From WGOA01 sp964429745 (GTDB lineage: Bacteria > Bacteroidota > Bacteroidia > Chitinophagales > BACL12): DNA of 53,849 nucleotides. Positions 30,939 to 41,057 of the stretch are shown here, piece after piece. The notes under the pieces are model-generated. The model was not told the origin of the DNA and ran no database searches. It was given only the letters and a program-made list of their open reading frames with translations. A program made the position numbers and the translations under genes. The DNA lies in assembly GCA_964429745.1 (NCBI GenBank), contig CAYSDI010000014.1, forward strand, positions 1 through 53,849, written 5' to 3'. The stretch's first letter is position 1. Every line of letters starts with the position of its first letter.

Positions 30939-33900
30939 ATGCCGAGCCTTTTCGCACCAATTTCAACACGTTCCTGCCCGCCCATCGCATGGATAGCTGC
31001 TTGGTTAGCTGCTTATCTTGCCTGTACGCTGACTGCCCAGCCTGTTTCGGGACAGCCTCTGCCAGATGCGCTGGCAGGCTACCGCGCGGCTACAGCCCCA
31101 CCTGCCGCCGGGCATGAACCAGGAAGCGGGAACCTCCAGTTTGTTCAAAACAAGGGCCAATGGCCAGAAAGCGTCCGCTTCGCCGCTGAAGTTAGCGGGG
31201 GAAGGGTGTTTATCGAAAACGGCGGCTTCACGTGGAACTTTCTGGACCACAGCGCCCTGCAGCACCACGACGAAAATCCTAGTTCGCCCTTGCCAAGGCC
31301 GTCCCGTGGCCATGCCTTTAAGGTCGCGTTTGTCGGGGCAAATTCAGCCCCGGAAGCTGTGGGAGAAGACACCCGCTCCTTCCACCACAACTACTTCAAC
31401 GACCCCGATCCTGCGCATTGGGCCCGGCAGGCGGCCGTGCATGGCTCTGGTCGGTTGTTAGCACTTTATCCCGGCGTAGACCTGCGGGTTTATTCGCAAG
31501 GCAGCACCTTCAAATACGATCTGGAACTGAACCCCGGGGTTGACCCTTCCGTGATCCGGATCCATCACGAAGGGCTGGACCAGGTGCAATTGGTGCAAGG
31601 CAACCTGGAACTGACTACCTCCATTAACAAAGTGGTTGAAGTGGCCCCGTATGCCTATCAACTTGAGAACGGAATCCAGGTTCCGGTTCGCTGTGAATAC
31701 CGCCTGGAACAAGGCGAATTGTCCTACCACTTTCCGGACGGATACAACCCGGAACTTGCCCTGGTCATCGACCCGCCGACCCTGATTTTTGGCTCTTACA
31801 GCGGCTCGGTCTCTGACAACTGGGGATACACGGCCACTTACGATAACGATGGTGCCCTGTATGGAGGGGGCATCAGTTTCGGGGCCAATTACCCCATCAC
31901 CCTCGGCGCCTATCAAAGTACCTGGTCGGGCGGTATCGGAAGCTGGCCCTGCGACATCAGCATCAGCAAGTTTTCGCCCGATGGAAGTACCCTGGAGTAT
32001 TCCACTTTCCTGGGCGGCAGCGGCAACGATGTTCCCCACTCCATGATCTGCACCCCTTCGGGGGAATTGCTGTTGTATGGCACCACGGGTTCAGCCAACT
32101 TTCCCACCACCGCGGGTTGCCACGACAACACCTTTGGCGGCGGTGCGGCCGTGACCGTGACCAGCGTCATCGCCTTTCCAAGCGGTACCGACATGTTCGT
32201 GAGCAAGTTGGATGCCACAGGCGGCGTGCTAGTGGCGTCAACCTTTCTGGGCGGTTCAGGCAATGATGGATTGAATTTGAGCAGTGCCACCGGATACAAC
32301 TACGGCGACCACGCCCGGGGCGAAATCATTGTGGATCGCAACGATAACCCGTTCATTGCCTCCAGCACCCTTTCCACCAATTTTCCGGTAACAGCCGGGG
32401 CCTACCAAACTACATCAGGCGGCAACCAGGATGGCGTCATTGTCAAACTCAACAGCAACCTGACCAGCTTGTTGTTCAGTACTTACATCGGGGGTTCGGC
32501 CGTGGATGCAGCCTATTCCATGAAGATTGGAGGCCTGAACATGCTCATTGTGTGCGGCGGCACGACAAGCACCAATTTTCCCACCACAGCGGGGGCCTAC
32601 CAGACCACTTACCAAGGCGGCTCGGCTGATGGCTGGGTGGCCAGAATGACCACCAACGGCACGACGCTGGTATCGAGCAGCTATATCGGCACACCGGCTT
32701 ATGATCAGGTCTTCATGGTAGAGACCGATGCGGATTTCAAAGTCTACATCACCGGGCAGACCACCGGGACCTTTCCTGTGAGTGCTGGCGTCTACAGCAA
32801 CCCTGGCAGCGCACAGTTTCTGGCCCGCATGGACGTGGGCATGAGCACTTTTGAGTACTCTACCGTTTTCGGGTCGGGGACCAACCGGGTCAACATCCGG
32901 CCAACCGCCTTTTTGGTGGACAAATGCAAGAATGTTTACATCTCCGGCTGGGGCGGACTGACCAATTCGTCGTTCAACAGCAATGTATTGAACACGTTCG
33001 GGTTACCCGTCACCCCGGATGCTACCCAAAGCGGCACCGATGGTTCAGATTTTTACTTCATCGTCTTTGCCCGCGAAGCTACCAGCCTCTTGTATGCCAC
33101 TTATTTTGGGGGGGGCACCAGCCGGGAACACGTTGACGGGGGAACGAGTCGTTTCGATCGCGACGGCATCATTTACCAAGCTGTTTGTGCGGGTTGCGGC
33201 GGTCGTGACGACTTTCCTACAACGCCAGGGGTTTGGAGTAATGTCAACAATTCCAGCAATTGCAACCTGGGCGTGATCAAATACCGCTTTGACTTTGAAG
33301 AAATAGAAGCGGCAGCCACCGTGTTCCCGGACAGTATTGGTTGCGTCAACTTCCCGGTACAGTTTGGTAACCAAAGCCAAAACGCAGTGCACTATTTCTG
33401 GGATTTTGACGACGGCGCCACCTCAACGGCTTTTGAACCCAGCCATTTGTACACGGATACCGGCGTTTACAACGTCATGTTCGTGGCCATTGATTCCAGC
33501 AAGTGCATCATCGCCGATACTGTTTACCTGACCATCCGCGCGCTGGTGCCCATCGACACCACGTACAATAATGTGGCGTTGTGTTTGGGCGAAACGGTGT
33601 TCCTGGAGGGTGCCTGGCAGGGCACAGCAGGAATTTACACCGATACTTATTTGAGCCGGTACGGATGCGATTCCACCGTCATCACTACCGTGGAGTTGCG
33701 GCAGACCTATTACGACACCGCGTCCGCCTATGCCTGTACCGGCGACTCGGTCATGTTCTACGGAAATTGGTACACGAGCACGGGCAGTTACACGCAAACC
33801 TTTGGCACGGCCGGTGGCTGCGACAGCAGTTTTACGCTGAACCTGGTGGTGGATACCGTGGTGCTTCGCAGCGAAACGCTGCGCATTTGCGACGGTGATT

Positions 33901-36900
33901 CAGCGCTGTTGGGCGGGACCTGGCAGAATTCGCCCGGTACTTACACCGACACGCTCTTCACGGTAGGAGGCTGCGATACCATCCTGATCCGCACACTGGT
34001 GCTGGAACGCTTTGACTTGACCCAAGACGTGGATCTGTGCCTCGGCGATTCTGTTTTTGCGGGTGGTTCGTGGCAGAACGGGACGGGTACCTATGTGGAT
34101 AGCCTGCAGTCGGCTTTGGGTTGCGACAGCATTGTGACGACGCAAGTGACGTTGCGGCTTCCCGATGCTGTGCAGGACTCGCTGCAGCTTTGCAGCGGCG
34201 ATTCTGTCTTGATTGGCGGCGGCTGGCAGAATCTGGCCGGCGCTTATGTGGATACCCTGGCCAACCGCTATGGCTGCGACTCGGTGGTGACCACTCAGGT
34301 GACCTTATTGCCGCTTTTTTATACCTACGATACCCTGCAAGTCTGCACAGGCGACTCCGCGCTGCTCATCACGGGGGCGGGGGGAGGCACCTTTATCTGG
34401 ACGGGCACCTCCGCCAGCGGCTGCGACAGTTTAGTAGAATACTTTGTGATTCCCCTGCCGAATTCCGTCGGTGCGGACACGGTGGTGCTCTGCGCAGGCG
34501 ACAGCGTGCTGCTGGACAATTGGGTGAGCAGCCCCGGCAGTTTCCCGCTGACACTGCCCGCAGCAAACGGTTGCGATTCTATAGTGGCCGTTCAAGTGGT
34601 CTTTTTGGATACGTTTGTGCTAATTCAACCGCTTGAAATTTGTGCCGGTGATTCGGCGTTGATTCTGGGCAATTGGGAAACGGTTTCAGGGTTGTACACG
34701 GACACGCTCACCGCCGCCAACGGTTGCGATTCCGTACTTGGCTGGCAGTTGACGATGCGGCCCTTGCATCTGGTGAATGTGGCGCTGGATCTCTGCGCGG
34801 GTGATTCGGTTTTTGTGGGGGGCGCGTGGCAAAGTCTGCCGGGGGTGTACATCGATAGCCTGATCTCTGTTTACGGTTGTGATTCTATACGGCGCTACTC
34901 GGTAGATACCCTGCCGGTCTTCCGGGTTCGGGTGGACGTGGGGCTTTGCCCTGGTGATTCCGTGCTGCTCGGTGGCGTATGGTTTGACGGACCGGCTTCC
35001 TGGACAGACACGCTGACCAGCAGCCTGGGTTGCGATTCTGTTTTATTCGGAGATGTGTTCTTATTCGACCAGTATTTACAGAACCGCAACTTGGCGCTTT
35101 GTGTCGGCGATTCGGCGTTCCTGGAGGGAGCCTGGCAGACGGGAACCGGCGTGTTTACGGATACGCTGGCCACGGTCAACGGCTGTGATTCGGTGATTCG
35201 CACCACGGTGTCGCTGCTTCCGGCGGCTGGTTCAGTGCTTTACCGCTACCTCTGTGTGGGCGATTCTACCTGGTTCGACGGGGGTTGGCTGAGCGCCACG
35301 GGCGTGTACACGCAAGTACTTACTGCTGCTAATGGTTGCGATTCCGTTGTTGCGCTAAACCTGCAGGCCGAGCCGTCCATTTTTGTTCCGCGCACCCTTG
35401 CGCTGTGCAACGGCGATTCGGTATTTGCCGCAGGTTCGTGGCAGCAGAGTGCGGGAGTGTTCGTGGATTCGTTTACCGCTGTTTTGGGTTGTGATTCGGT
35501 GGTTCAGACCACGCTGTGGATCAACCTGCCGGTGTATGATACGTTGGCGGTGTCCATCTGTCAGGGCGATTCGGCTTTGCTTGCGGGAGCCTGGCGCTCG
35601 CTGCCGGGTTTGTACACCTACTTTGGCTTGACCGCTGAAGGCTGTGATAGCCTGGTGACCTATTCGCTCAGCTTGCGCGCGCAAAGTCTGACCAATCAAA
35701 TTGTAGAAATCTGTTCCGGCGACTCCGCTTTTGTAGGCGGTGCCTGGCAAAATGCAGCGGGCCTATATAGCTATACGCTGGTCAATGCACTGGGCTGCGA
35801 CAGTGTGGTCAACACGTTGCTTGATCTGCTGCCTGCTTATGCCATCGACCGCTCGGAGTCCATTTGCTTTGGCGACAGCGTATTCGCCGCCGGAGCCTGG
35901 CAGACCACGAGCGGCATTTACGTGCAATCGGGGAGTACGGCAGCCGGTTGCGATTCGGTGGTGCGCACCACCGTGACGGTATGGCCAGTTTCGGCATCCG
36001 TAGTTAATATTACGCTTTGCAACAGTGATTCGCTGTTTGTCGGCGGAGCCTGGCAGCAGAGCGCGGGTACTTACCTGGACAACCTGAGCACGGTAGCCGG
36101 CTGTGATTCGGTCGTTCAGGTCAACTTGAGCTTTTTGCCGGAGTCGGTTCGAAATGTTCCGGTGCTCCTGTGCGGCAGCGATTCGGCCTTCCTGGCTGGG
36201 CAATGGGTCAACAGCGCTGGTGTTTACCCGTTGGTGTTTACCGCTGCTAACGGTTGCGACAGTACGATTAATTATGTGGTGTCCACGGGCAATCCCGTTG
36301 CGGTAACGCAGGATGTGAGCATCTGCGTGGGCGATGCCTACTTTGCCGCGGGAGCTTTTCAGACCACCGCCGGCCTCTATGCCGATACGCTGGTCAGCGC
36401 TGCAGGCTGCGACAGCATCGTGTTGACCAACCTCGCAGTTCAACCTAATGTGCTGGTAAACCTCAACGCCTCTATTTGCCGGGGCGATAGCTTGTTTGCC
36501 GCCGGTGGCTGGCAGACCACCACTGGATTTTACGTGGACGTGCTGGTCTCTGCGTCTGGATGCGACAGCATCATTGTGCAGTTCCTGAACGTTATTCCCC
36601 CGATTAACCGCCTGCGAAACCGTAGAATTTGCTATGGAAGGTCTATTTTCCTGGCCGGTGCCTGGCAGACTACAGCAGGGGTTTATGTAGATACCTTCAC
36701 CGCCGCCAGCGGCTGTGACAGCAACATTGTGACCACGCTCGTGGTGGATCCGGAAATTGCGGTGAGCGTCATGGCGGAACTTTGCCCTGGTCAGTCCATT
36801 ATTATTGGCGGATTGCCGGTCAGTACCCCTGGGGTGTACACGCAGGTATTCCCGTCGGCCAGCGGTTGCGACAGCACGGTAATTTACACGCTGCAAATGC

Positions 36901-39900
36901 GTCCGCTCATCACCGATACGCTGGCCATAGAAATCTGCGCAGGCGATTCAGTCTACGCCGCCGGAAGCTGGCAGTTCAGCAGCGGCAACTACCCGGACTG
37001 GTACAACACACCTGACGGATGCGACAGCCTGATCATCACCCAATTGCTGGTCAGCGATACGCTGATTGCGGATGTTAGTGCCGCGATCTGTCCTGGTGAT
37101 TCGGTTTTTGTGGTCGGAATTTGGGTCACGGTACCAGGCGTTTACAACCAGGTTCTGACCTCTACCGGTGGTTGCGACAGTGTTGTCCGCTACACGGTTA
37201 GCCTCGGGGTTGCTTCTGTGGTGTACGCCAACGTGGAGCAGTGCGAAGGGACGCCGTACTTCGCGGCAGGAGCCTGGCAGACCAGCAACGGCATTTACAC
37301 GGACACGCTGAGCTCGGCTTTGGGTTGCGATTCGGTGGTGATCACGGACCTGCAATTCCGTCCCGCTTACCTGGACAGTATCGCGCTGCAAACCTGCTTC
37401 GGGGACTCGGTGTTAGCGGGGGGCGCATGGCAGACTTCGGCTGGCACCTTTACAGACTTTTTGACCAGCGCGGCGGGTTGCGACAGTACGATCGTGACGG
37501 TGTTGTCGTTTGGGCCACTCGTGCTTGCGGGTGACACGGTCATAGTCTGCCTGGGCGATTCTGCCTTCCTGGCAGGTGGCTGGCAAACAACCGCAGGGGT
37601 TTATACCGATACACTTTCGGGTGCAGGCTCTTGCGATACGCTGTTGGCTACCACGCTCATTACGCAATTTATCGCTAATCCTATCACCGTGTTGTTGTGC
37701 GAAGGGGACTCGCTTTTTGCCGGAGGAGCCTGGCAATCTGCTGGCGGCCTTTTTGCAGATACGCTGAACAGTTCGCTGGGCTGCGACAGTGTCGTTTACA
37801 CAACAATCATCGTTTCGCCCAGAGAATCCTATTACGTGGAACGGGCGCTGTGTCTCGGCGACTCTGCCTTCCTGGCCGGCGGGTGGCAGACCGCAGCCGG
37901 ACTCTACGTGGATACGTTTGCCAATACGCTTGGCTGCGACAGCATCATGCAGACCGACCTGACGTTCATTCCCTACTACTACACGTTTGACACGCTCTAC
38001 ATCTGCGACGGTGATCCAATTCCCGGGCAGCCGAGGTTGGGAGGGGGACCGTCGCTTTTTGATGGGGCCGTAACCTTTGTGGACACGCTCGTAGCCAGCG
38101 GTGGTTGCGACTCGATTGTGGAATACACGGTGATCAGCAACCCGCCGAGCAGCGCGTTTGTGGATCTGCAATTGTGTGCTGGCGATTCGCTCTTGATCGG
38201 CGGGCAATGGATCGTTTCTGCAGGCACCTACCTAGACACGTTGGTCAACGCCGGAGGATGCGATTCCGTCCTGACCGTGCAGCTCTCGTTTGTCGACACC
38301 TTACAGGTGTACCGCAATCTGCACATTTGCCTTGGAGATAGTGCCGAAGTAGCGGCAGGGGCATGGGCAACAATGAGTGGCTTGTATGCCGATACGTTGT
38401 TGTCTTCGAGTGGCTGCGATTCCATCACGTACACCACCCTCACGGTGCATCCGCCCGCGCTGCAGGATGTTGCGATGAGCTTCTGTTCGGGCGATTCGGC
38501 TTTTGTGCCGCTGAGTTCGGGCGGGTATTGGGTGAACACTCCCGGTTTCTATCCGGATACCTTGAGCTCGCTGTACGGCTGCGACTCTATCCTCCGCTTT
38601 GTGGTGGATTCGCTGCCGCTGGCTCGAACCTATGTCCAAGTGGATCTTTGCGTTGGGGATTCGGTTTGGTTGGCTGGTGCCTGGCGCGATGCTGGCGGAA
38701 CTTACACCCAAGTATTCTCCGCGGCTTCCGGCTGCGACAGCCTCCTTGTTGCCCGGGTACGCATGCGCGCGGTGCACCTGACCGGGGTCAACCTGACGGT
38801 CTGTGCGGGCGATTCGGTCTTTGTTGAGGGTGCCTGGCAAAGCGTTGCGGGTATTTATCGGGACACGCTCGGCAGCCAGTTCGGCTGCGACAGTGTCATC
38901 CAAACGACGGTCTCTGTTCTGCCAGCAGCGGGTGCTTCGCTCTCTGCGGTCATTTGCCTCGGTGATAGTGCGCTGTTCAACGGTCAATGGTACGCGACGG
39001 CTGGGGTTTATACGGCAGCGTTAACTGCGGCCAACGGTTGCGACAGCGCAGTACTTTTCGATCTGGATGTACAAAGTCCATTTATTGGTTCCGTCAACCT
39101 TGATGGGTGCCAGGGCGATTCGGTTTTTGCCGGCGGAGCCTGGCAGACCGCGAGCGGCGTATTTGTCGATTCTTTGGTTGGGATGGGTGGCTGCGACAGC
39201 ATCACGACGATCAGCCTGTTGGTGCGGCCCGCTTACTCGTTGGAGGATACGGTGCAGGTTTGTGCGGGTGATTCGGTCTTCCTGGCCGGTGCCTGGCGCA
39301 CGCTGCCCGGAACTTACACCGAGTTTGGGACCACCGCGTTTGGCTGCGACAGCTTTCGCCATACGTTCTTGCGAGTGATTCCGGCAGTGTCCAGCCTGAC
39401 GATCGTGGAGATTTGTGCAACAGATAGCGTTTTTGCGGGCGGTTCCTGGCAGAACACGAGCGGCATTTACACGGACACGCTGCTGGCTGCTCTGGGCTGC
39501 GACAGCCTGGCGCGACTGCAGTTGGTTGTACTGCCCCAGGTGCGCGATTCGCTGGTGGTGAGCGTATGCGAAGGCACAGCATACTTTGTGGGCGGTGCCT
39601 GGCAAACCCTGCCGGGTTTCTTCACCGAGCAGAGCCTTGGCCCCGACGGATGTCCGCAGTTCCGCGTCACTGAATTGCGGGTCAACCCGCTACACGACAC
39701 GGTGTTTATCGTTGCGCTGTGCGCCGGAGATTCCGTATTCGCTGCGGGTGCCTGGCAAAATAGTTCGGGAAGCTACCAGGAAATTTTGAACAGTAGTTAC
39801 GGTTGCGACAGTACCATTGTGTATGTTATTGAAGTCTTGCCAGCAATTTCTTCTGCTCGCGCTAGCATGCTGTGCCAAGGAGATTCGCTCTTTGCCGCCG

Positions 39901-41054
39901 GGGCTTACCAGACTGCAGCAGGCAGCTACGTGGACATCTTTGCCGCAATGAACGGCTGCGATTCAGTGGTGACCACCCAGTTGGCTTTTGCTCCGAACTA
40001 TTTCCAGAACACAGACTTGCGCTTCTGCCAAGGCGATCGCCACATTGCCGGTGCAGATACGTTTGTGGTGAGCGGAGTTTACCAGCAGGTTTTCACCACG
40101 TCGGCCGGATGCGACTCTGTATTCCAATATACGGTTGATGTTGTACCGCTTCTTCGCACCGAAACAAATCTTGTGGTCTGCGAAGGAGATTCCGCGCAGT
40201 TCGAAGGGCAGTGGTACACCGAAGCGGGAGTGTTCACGGATACCCTTTCGGATGCCGGCGAATGCCCGGAGCTGCGGATCCTGACGGTAGCCGTGCGCCC
40301 GGGTGCGGAACTCTTCGCGCCGGACACGGTAATCTGTGAAGGGAATCAGGTGCAGCTCGTCGCTACTGGCGTTTCGACCTATTTCTGGAGCCCAGCTCAA
40401 GGTCTGAGCTGCACGGATTGCGCTGACCCCTGGGTAACAGTGTTCAGCACGACGCTGTTCACGGTGACCACGACGGACGCCTGTGTTAGCAACCCAGTGG
40501 AGGAAAGCCTGGTAGAAGTTATGCCGCGCCCTGTGGTGGATGCCGGCCTTGACCGGGCCGTCGCGCCGGGGCAGCCAGTTATGCTGATAGGCGAGGGGAT
40601 TGGCAACGGTCCGCTGCTGTATTGGTGGGAAGCGGATGGCCAACGTGTTTGCACGGATTGCCCGGACTGGACACTGGTGCTTGAGGAGGGAGCGGTGTAC
40701 ACGGTTTGGGTCGAAGATGGACTGGGCTGCCGCGCGAGCGATCCGGTTTTGATCACGGTGGACAACAGTTGCATTGACGGCCGCTTTGATCCGGCCAATG
40801 CGTTCAGCCCCAACGGCGACGGGCGCAACGACGAATTTGTGATTCGCTACATCGGACCGCAAACGGTAGACCGCGTCCGCATTTACAACCGCTGGGGCGA
40901 ATTGCTGTACGAGACCGAAGACCCTGAAGTTCACTGGAACGGCGTGTTCCGCGGCAAACTGCTGGACCCCGGCGTATACGTCTATTACCTGGAAGGACTT
41001 TGTGAAGACAACAAAACTTTTCTGCACGTGGGCAACGTGACCTTAGTTCGATAA
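30939..41054 (+). CDS. Giant T9SS type B secreted protein with 44 Cys-paired repeats
   Basis: A 3371-aa surface or extracellular protein. Order: signal peptide (to about residue 40); an N-terminal domain with QNKGQWPESVRF, of the kind that precedes SBBP repeats; SBBP-type beta-propeller repeats (about residues 350-785) with words such as YSTFLGGSGND and NFPTTAGAYQTT; one PKD domain (about 795-868, FWDFDDGATST...FEPSHLYTDTGVYNV); 44 tandem units of about 51 residues (Cys882 to Cys3109) of the form C-x-GDS-x-(6)-W-x-G-x-Y-x-D-x-GCDS; an Ig-like linker; and the gliding-motility C-terminal domain (from about 3275, AFSPNGDGRNDEF), the type B sorting signal. Each repeat has exactly two cysteines, 28 apart. 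A stalk or adhesin role is inferred. The PorP/SprF-like gene follows after 3 nt. Confidence 0.93.
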   Translation: MPSLFAPISTRSCPPIAWIAAWLAAYLACTLTAQPVSGQPLPDALAGYRAATAPPAAGHEPGSGNLQFVQNKGQWPESVRFAAEVSGGRVFIENGGFTWNFLDHSALQHHDENPSSPLPRPSRGHAFKVAFVGANSAPEAVGEDTRSFHHNYFNDPDPAHWARQAAVHGSGRLLALYPGVDLRVYSQGSTFKYDLELNPGVDPSVIRIHHEGLDQVQLVQGNLELTTSINKVVEVAPYAYQLENGIQVPVRCEYRLEQGELSYHFPDGYNPELALVIDPPTLIFGSYSGSVSDNWGYTATYDNDGALYGGGISFGANYPITLGAYQSTWSGGIGSWPCDISISKFSPDGSTLEYSTFLGGSGNDVPHSMICTPSGELLLYGTTGSANFPTTAGCHDNTFGGGAAVTVTSVIAFPSGTDMFVSKLDATGGVLVASTFLGGSGNDGLNLSSATGYNYGDHARGEIIVDRNDNPFIASSTLSTNFPVTAGAYQTTSGGNQDGVIVKLNSNLTSLLFSTYIGGSAVDAAYSMKIGGLNMLIVCGGTTSTNFPTTAGAYQTTYQGGSADGWVARMTTNGTTLVSSSYIGTPAYDQVFMVETDADFKVYITGQTTGTFPVSAGVYSNPGSAQFLARMDVGMSTFEYSTVFGSGTNRVNIRPTAFLVDKCKNVYISGWGGLTNSSFNSNVLNTFGLPVTPDATQSGTDGSDFYFIVFAREATSLLYATYFGGGTSREHVDGGTSRFDRDGIIYQAVCAGCGGRDDFPTTPGVWSNVNNSSNCNLGVIKYRFDFEEIEAAATVFPDSIGCVNFPVQFGNQSQNAVHYFWDFDDGATSTAFEPSHLYTDTGVYNVMFVAIDSSKCIIADTVYLTIRALVPIDTTYNNVALCLGETVFLEGAWQGTAGIYTDTYLSRYGCDSTVITTVELRQTYYDTASAYACTGDSVMFYGNWYTSTGSYTQTFGTAGGCDSSFTLNLVVDTVVLRSETLRICDGDSALLGGTWQNSPGTYTDTLFTVGGCDTILIRTLVLERFDLTQDVDLCLGDSVFAGGSWQNGTGTYVDSLQSALGCDSIVTTQVTLRLPDAVQDSLQLCSGDSVLIGGGWQNLAGAYVDTLANRYGCDSVVTTQVTLLPLFYTYDTLQVCTGDSALLITGAGGGTFIWTGTSASGCDSLVEYFVIPLPNSVGADTVVLCAGDSVLLDNWVSSPGSFPLTLPAANGCDSIVAVQVVFLDTFVLIQPLEICAGDSALILGNWETVSGLYTDTLTAANGCDSVLGWQLTMRPLHLVNVALDLCAGDSVFVGGAWQSLPGVYIDSLISVYGCDSIRRYSVDTLPVFRVRVDVGLCPGDSVLLGGVWFDGPASWTDTLTSSLGCDSVLFGDVFLFDQYLQNRNLALCVGDSAFLEGAWQTGTGVFTDTLATVNGCDSVIRTTVSLLPAAGSVLYRYLCVGDSTWFDGGWLSATGVYTQVLTAANGCDSVVALNLQAEPSIFVPRTLALCNGDSVFAAGSWQQSAGVFVDSFTAVLGCDSVVQTTLWINLPVYDTLAVSICQGDSALLAGAWRSLPGLYTYFGLTAEGCDSLVTYSLSLRAQSLTNQIVEICSGDSAFVGGAWQNAAGLYSYTLVNALGCDSVVNTLLDLLPAYAIDRSESICFGDSVFAAGAWQTTSGIYVQSGSTAAGCDSVVRTTVTVWPVSASVVNITLCNSDSLFVGGAWQQSAGTYLDNLSTVAGCDSVVQVNLSFLPESVRNVPVLLCGSDSAFLAGQWVNSAGVYPLVFTAANGCDSTINYVVSTGNPVAVTQDVSICVGDAYFAAGAFQTTAGLYADTLVSAAGCDSIVLTNLAVQPNVLVNLNASICRGDSLFAAGGWQTTTGFYVDVLVSASGCDSIIVQFLNVIPPINRLRNRRICYGRSIFLAGAWQTTAGVYVDTFTAASGCDSNIVTTLVVDPEIAVSVMAELCPGQSIIIGGLPVSTPGVYTQVFPSASGCDSTVIYTLQMRPLITDTLAIEICAGDSVYAAGSWQFSSGNYPDWYNTPDGCDSLIITQLLVSDTLIADVSAAICPGDSVFVVGIWVTVPGVYNQVLTSTGGCDSVVRYTVSLGVASVVYANVEQCEGTPYFAAGAWQTSNGIYTDTLSSALGCDSVVITDLQFRPAYLDSIALQTCFGDSVLAGGAWQTSAGTFTDFLTSAAGCDSTIVTVLSFGPLVLAGDTVIVCLGDSAFLAGGWQTTAGVYTDTLSGAGSCDTLLATTLITQFIANPITVLLCEGDSLFAGGAWQSAGGLFADTLNSSLGCDSVVYTTIIVSPRESYYVERALCLGDSAFLAGGWQTAAGLYVDTFANTLGCDSIMQTDLTFIPYYYTFDTLYICDGDPIPGQPRLGGGPSLFDGAVTFVDTLVASGGCDSIVEYTVISNPPSSAFVDLQLCAGDSLLIGGQWIVSAGTYLDTLVNAGGCDSVLTVQLSFVDTLQVYRNLHICLGDSAEVAAGAWATMSGLYADTLLSSSGCDSITYTTLTVHPPALQDVAMSFCSGDSAFVPLSSGGYWVNTPGFYPDTLSSLYGCDSILRFVVDSLPLARTYVQVDLCVGDSVWLAGAWRDAGGTYTQVFSAASGCDSLLVARVRMRAVHLTGVNLTVCAGDSVFVEGAWQSVAGIYRDTLGSQFGCDSVIQTTVSVLPAAGASLSAVICLGDSALFNGQWYATAGVYTAALTAANGCDSAVLFDLDVQSPFIGSVNLDGCQGDSVFAGGAWQTASGVFVDSLVGMGGCDSITTISLLVRPAYSLEDTVQVCAGDSVFLAGAWRTLPGTYTEFGTTAFGCDSFRHTFLRVIPAVSSLTIVEICATDSVFAGGSWQNTSGIYTDTLLAALGCDSLARLQLVVLPQVRDSLVVSVCEGTAYFVGGAWQTLPGFFTEQSLGPDGCPQFRVTELRVNPLHDTVFIVALCAGDSVFAAGAWQNSSGSYQEILNSSYGCDSTIVYVIEVLPAISSARASMLCQGDSLFAAGAYQTAAGSYVDIFAAMNGCDSVVTTQLAFAPNYFQNTDLRFCQGDRHIAGADTFVVSGVYQQVFTTSAGCDSVFQYTVDVVPLLRTETNLVVCEGDSAQFEGQWYTEAGVFTDTLSDAGECPELRILTVAVRPGAELFAPDTVICEGNQVQLVATGVSTYFWSPAQGLSCTDCADPWVTVFSTTLFTVTTTDACVSNPVEESLVEVMPRPVVDAGLDRAVAPGQPVMLIGEGIGNGPLLYWWEADGQRVCTDCPDWTLVLEEGAVYTVWVEDGLGCRASDPVLITVDNSCIDGRFDPANAFSPNGDGRNDEFVIRYIGPQTVDRVRIYNRWGELLYETEDPEVHWNGVFRGKLLDPGVYVYYLEGLCEDNKTFLHVGNVTLVR
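33550..40290 (+). repeat. Coding array of 44 degenerate 51-residue repeats
   Basis: About 44 units averaging 153 bp, conserved at the protein level (GDS, W, GxY, GCDS) but with different codons from unit to unit (for example GGTTGCGATTC and GGCTGCGACAGC). This indicates old duplications held by selection and not a recent expansion. I found no lysine codon in this stretch. Confidence 0.9.
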
Positions 41055-41057
41055 GCC

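Noticed and set aside
35763..36896. Long open frame of 377 codons antisense to the giant repeat gene, with others nearby (e.g. 39963-41027)
   Set aside because: These frames mirror the biased codon use of the repeats, show no family motif, and the opposite strand is clearly the coding one.
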